A stretch of 64,000 nt of DNA. Origin: Gnetum montanum (lineage: Eukaryota; Streptophyta; Gnetopsida; Gnetales; Gnetaceae). Under the pieces are notes generated by a model. That model had not been told where the DNA came from. It saw only the letters and a program-made list of their open reading frames with translations, and did no database searches. The DNA lies in NCBI GenBank assembly GCA_015680685.1, contig MNCI01004661.1, positions 1,399,441 to 1,463,440 of the forward strand, written 5' to 3'. A program made the translations under genes and the position numbers. Shown here one piece after another: positions 60,536 to 64,000 of the stretch (positions are counted from its first letter, which is position 1; each line of letters begins with the position of its first letter).

Positions 60536-62221
60536 ATCTCCTTCCTCCAACTCAGTCATGGGGAAGATGGCCACTAATGCTAACCATTCTAAAGCCCTCA
60601 GTTCCTTTATCTTTTTTGTTTTACACATTTTTGTTTTACACCATCGTTAACCTTTTTACTACTTCTTCCTCTATTACATTTTATTTTATTTACTCTCATT
60701 TTTCATATAATAAGTGCTCATGATGGTGGATTTTACTATAATGGTGTTGATTGCTAATGTTTGGCTTTTACCTTTGACTTTCAATGTTGATGCTAAGATA
60801 TGGGTTCTTTTGATAAAATAGGCAATGAGTCGATGTCACCCATTCATCCATACAACTCTATGGTTTCCCTTTGTTTTGGAAATGTACTATCCCTTTTTCT
60901 AAGTAAACTTATTAATAAATTAATGGCTTGGTATCCTTCAACCTAAGAAAAGATTTAAATGGATTGAAAAGGATGTGACTTCAAGGGGTTTGACACATTT
61001 TTGATGACTGTTCTCTAAGGTACTTGGATGTTTTTCAACAGGTTTTCCACCATTCCTCTATTGACCAATATCAGGAAGTCAACTAAATCAAATAAGTCTT
61101 TGCATGGTGTGGTTCTCACGCAAGAAAAACAACTAGTGAGAATTCAAAGCACACCCCTTAGACATAATAAGGAAATGTGGGCTACAAGCATTGGTTATGG
61201 CACTAGAAAGACATGTTACCCATGCCTGAAGGTTCCCTCTAACTTCCTGCTCCTTTGTTCTTTCTCTTTTTGGAATGGTGGTGGCTCTGTGGATGCATTC
61301 TTGTTGCTTCAGGAGAATGGGTTGGTCAAGTATGTCAATGCGAGGTCACTAGATGTGGTTAGTCTTAAATCAAGATTTAGAATCAATACTATTAAGTCAC
61401 CTTAATCACATACTACACAAGGGACTTTACACAACCTTGATTTTGGGATTCCATTCCATTCCATTCTCTCTTTCTGTATTGCTTTCCATATTCCACCTCA
61501 TTGTCAATTTTATGATTAGTCTATATCTTGGTTGACGCATTGTTACTCTTTGGTAAACTCTTGTGGGTAAGTTCTTAACCATTGTTTCCATATGTCATTC
61601 CTAGAACCTATAGACTCTTTGGTTTTTAGGTTTGTCAACGCATAAAGGGCATGAGCCTACTTTGGGGAGGATCCACTAGCATTCCTTTTTGACACAATTG
61701 TTACACTTTCTCCCTTAAACATTTCCTACAATTAACTATTTATTGTTTCACCCCATCAATGACATCCATTTTTGTTTTGTCTTAATGGCTTCACCATTGT
61801 TAGTTCTCTCATCTTTCTTGTTCTTTCGATTTCCATCTTATTGCTACGAGAGGTTAGCTCTGAGTCATGGGGGTCCCTGTTGCAAATTTTTTTTCCATTC
61901 CATTACTTATCTCACCCCTACACTTTGGGTAGTTATTAGTTACAAACCCCTAACCCAGTATCTACTATACCCACAACCTAGCCAATGTGCTTCATATTGA
62001 GGTAAGGTATCAATTGCATTATATCTTATATATCCTTGCTAATTCATGATAGTGTTATGTGTGTAGATGGCGATCACATGAATAGTGGACTGGGATAGGA
62101 GGAAGCACTCGGGATGGACTAGAGCTAGAGTGTTTATGAGAAGAACATGCTTAATCTTATGGCCAAGAATGAACAATGGTATGCATAATTTTGATAGTGA
62201 CAGCAACACGTCTCCTTTTCT

Positions 62222-62257
<36 letters not shown>

Positions 62258-62473
62258 CAAGCTATCAAATGAGGGTCTGGATTTCATCTATGTACAATGT
62301 TCACCACAATGGTTATAAACACCAATGTTGTAATATGTTTGTCAATCCGTCCACTAGGCACTTTGAGTCTATCACTTCATGTCACCGTCAATTGTCACTT
62401 AGTCAATAATCCCATACCTTTCCAATATTTTGTAAGGAACTCGAGGACGAGTTTTCATTTAGTCATGGGGGTA
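60536..62473 (+). other. Element D non-coding 3' region and polypurine tract
   Basis: 15-bp TTTTTGTTTTACACA relics near 60615, GAAAGACATGTTACCCATG at 61206, TTTGGGGAGGATCCACT near 61658-61675, a (CT)n microsatellite at 62224-62258, and CATGGGGGTA at 62464-62473 before the LTR. Open frames here are short and not shared with the other elements. No env-like gene recognised. Confidence 0.8.
62224..62258. repeat. (CT)n microsatellite
   Basis: TCTCTCTCTCTCTCTCTCT with interruptions. Ser/Leu-rich and Glu/Arg/Lys-rich short frames across it are artefacts. Confidence 0.9.
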
Positions 62474-63308
62474 TGATGAGTCACGATATCAAGACCGCGA
62501 TATCGGGTCCACGATATCGGAGCCTACCAAGTGATATCAAACACCCAATGTCCGAACCTATCTCATTGCCTATAAATAAGAGACCAGGGCACTTGGTTTG
62601 GAGTTAGTTTTCTTAGTCCCTTACCCAAACTCTTGCAGTTTTTCCTTTCCAGAGTTAGAATCATTTCTGAGTGCCTATAGTAGGAGTCATAAAGTCAACA
62701 GATCTTTATTCAAGCATTGTGTACCTGAGCACACCTTATGTCTGGAAATAAAGATGAACTTTGTAATAAACCTTACAACATTCAGAATAGCTTATTTATT
62801 GCATTTAATGTTATTTACAGTTAGCTCATGCTTTCATTAGTTAATTGATGTTGTTTTTATAGAGTTATTAATATTCAACAAGTAAGCACACTCAATACGA
62901 CTACTTTGAGCATACATGGAACACTTGGTAACCCAGTGACAACTAGCGTTTGGTAATCCTAGTAGTGTCACACTGGTTCAAGATGTGTCTAGAAAGGGGG
63001 AATGGATGCTGGTGTTAGGATTAGCTAGAGCATAGTTGATTAGATAAATTAAATGAGTTACTCACTTATTTCATTTCTCCACTTTAAGCACTAGGAACAT
63101 AAAACATAAAAAGCCATAAAAATCACATACCTCATGTTTACTTAACCATACAATCGTGCCATACAAGCAAGCTTGGGAAGACGATGATCGCATAACCCAT
63201 CCTTGCTCTGTGAAGGTGCATAAGCACTTAGTCCTTGGAGTTTGACCACATCACGCGTGAATGCTTGTATTCGTATGATTGGGTGTAGGGGTACCTTGCT
63301 GCTCACCA
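62474..63308 (+). repeat. Element D 3' LTR
   Basis: 835 bp, TGATGAGTCACG to GCTCACCA. Four perfect GATATC palindromes between 62484 and 62540, TATAAATA at 62571-62578, and target duplication ACTAT follows. Confidence 0.95.
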
Positions 63309-63546
63309 ACTATAACAAATAATTTAGATAACTCTTCTAAGATTATTAAAATCAAAATTCAAAACTTTTCTAGCCCAATCTTTATTACTAAGAATAGCAA
63401 CACCTTCTTTATTAACTTCATGAACTATAGAAAATATAATGAAAGTTTTTAAAATGCATTTACCAACAAAGCTAATCTCATGAGTTGAAATCTTAATTTC
63501 TTGTAGAAAAAAAATCTAGAAATAAATGCCATTTTGAAAGATACTC
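63309..63546 (-). pseudogene. LINE fragment, upstream part
   Basis: Minus strand: LQEIKISTHEISFVGKC, VNKEGVAILSNKDWARK and VLNFDF, the start of an ORF2 endonuclease domain. It continues across element D into 53370-52496 when the duplicated ACTAT is counted once. It is cut on the right by an inverted L3 LTR. Confidence 0.65.
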
Positions 63547-64000
63547 ATGTATATCATTGCATTCAACAAATATAAAATAAATTATAATACATATCATATA
63601 ATGGAGAACTTGTGTTACCGCAGTGGGAAATAGACATAATATTTATAATTTTATATTTTATAATTTTTTATGGATTTAATGAATATAAGTAAAACAACAA
63701 ATAATAGTAATAAACATCCACACATCCCAATCCCTCATGGCAACAAGTGCAATGCTCATATTGCAATCCCTTATGGGACATGTACAACCCCATACATGAA
63801 AGTAATAAATCGTTCTTAGTCACAACCTCAATGGCCAAACAACATGTTTTATAGTTATCAACTCCTTGGATAAGTATGAATCATCACATATTGATGAAAT
63901 AGAAATTAAATAAACATTTTTTTGATTTTAATATTTAAGACATTGACAATGAAATAAGAGAAAACCATAATCTTTATTCACTATGCAAACACTAGACTCC
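63547..64000 (-). repeat. Inverted partial L3 LTR (runs off the window)
   Basis: Its reverse complement aligns with about 40.08-40.55 kb of the L3 LTR, for example GGCCATTGAGGTTRTAACTAAGA and ATTCATWAAATCCATAAAAA. It lacks the last 100 bp or so of the LTR. Any attached element lies beyond base 64000. Confidence 0.8.

Larger units (their letters stand above)
53371..63308 (+). mobile_element. Element D: complete Athila-like element with LTRs and target duplication
   Basis: 9,938 bp, two 835-bp LTRs, ACTAT at 53366-53370 and 63309-63313. Primer site, gag, protease, RT, RNase H, integrase, a long non-coding 3' region and a polypurine tract are all present in order. Over a 250-bp stretch compared by eye, the LTRs differ at about 9 percent of positions, nearly all transitions. 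Inserted into a minus-strand LINE. Coding frames carry many stops and at least one frameshift, so it is inactive. It is the best reference for reading A, B, C and E. Confidence 0.95.

Noticed and set aside
62039-62409. Ser/Leu-rich and Arg/Glu-rich frames
   Set aside because: They run through a (CT)n microsatellite.
60540-62470. Env-like gene between integrase and 3' LTR of D
   Set aside because: Only short frames, not shared with B or C; no signal peptide or transmembrane pattern.

Overview
The window looks like nuclear DNA from a seed plant with a large, repeat-rich genome. A gymnosperm is my guess: it is inferred from long, old, little-deleted Athila-like and chromovirus Ty3/gypsy elements and is not proven. 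I found no rRNA, tRNA, organelle insert, bacterial operon or CRISPR array. Almost everything from 8.7 kb onward is decayed retrotransposon. It is AT-rich, and reading frames are broken mainly where CAA, CAG or CGA codons have become stops, which is the usual footprint of deaminated methyl-cytosine.

Bases 1-8.67 kb are visibly richer in G+C, younger and mostly open. On the minus strand lies a Tat-type Ty3/gypsy pol (RT, RNase H, second 'archaeal' RNase H, integrase; 512-4018) broken by two internal TAG codons. A 30-bp tandem array (1-475) follows it. Upstream of this pol, where gag and protease are expected, there is instead a gene on the opposite strand. It has five exons (5643-8452) with four short GT-AG introns in perfect phase, giving 831 uninterrupted residues. 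A possible promoter (4224-4257) and first exon (4435-4553) lie across an 853-bp assembly gap. I do not recognise the protein: a helical N-terminal domain, a basic NLS-like patch, a coiled coil and an acidic tail. It is the most interesting object in the window. Introns in a gene antisense to a retroelement survive reverse transcription, so it could be cargo of the element.

Layout to the right: remnant of the 3' region and LTR of an old Athila-like element (about 8.67-19.95 kb), split by a complete chromovirus (10001-16810, 564-bp LTRs, TSD AATTA, chromodomain relic). Element A (19949-26874, minus) kept gag and protease but lost all of RT-RNase H-integrase. Element B (26875-35814, plus) is followed by an unidentified block with coiled-coil relics on both strands (36.03-39.46 kb). 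Next come a 1193-bp LTR with gag-protease element E (39466 to about 43.93 kb) and element C (about 43.93-52.5 kb, plus, no 3' LTR). Element D (53371-63308) is complete, with 835-bp LTRs and TSD ACTAT, and is inserted into a minus-strand LINE fragment. The window ends in an inverted copy of the 1193-bp LTR.

A-E share LTR ends TGATG..../....CATCA, a tRNA-Asp-type primer site, a compact Gag zinc knuckle CX2CX3HX3C, palindromic GATATC clusters in U3 and two short non-coding motifs near the 3' end. These traits suggest one Athila-like superfamily with several subfamilies. Nothing from 8.7 kb on appears able to make a full-length protein.
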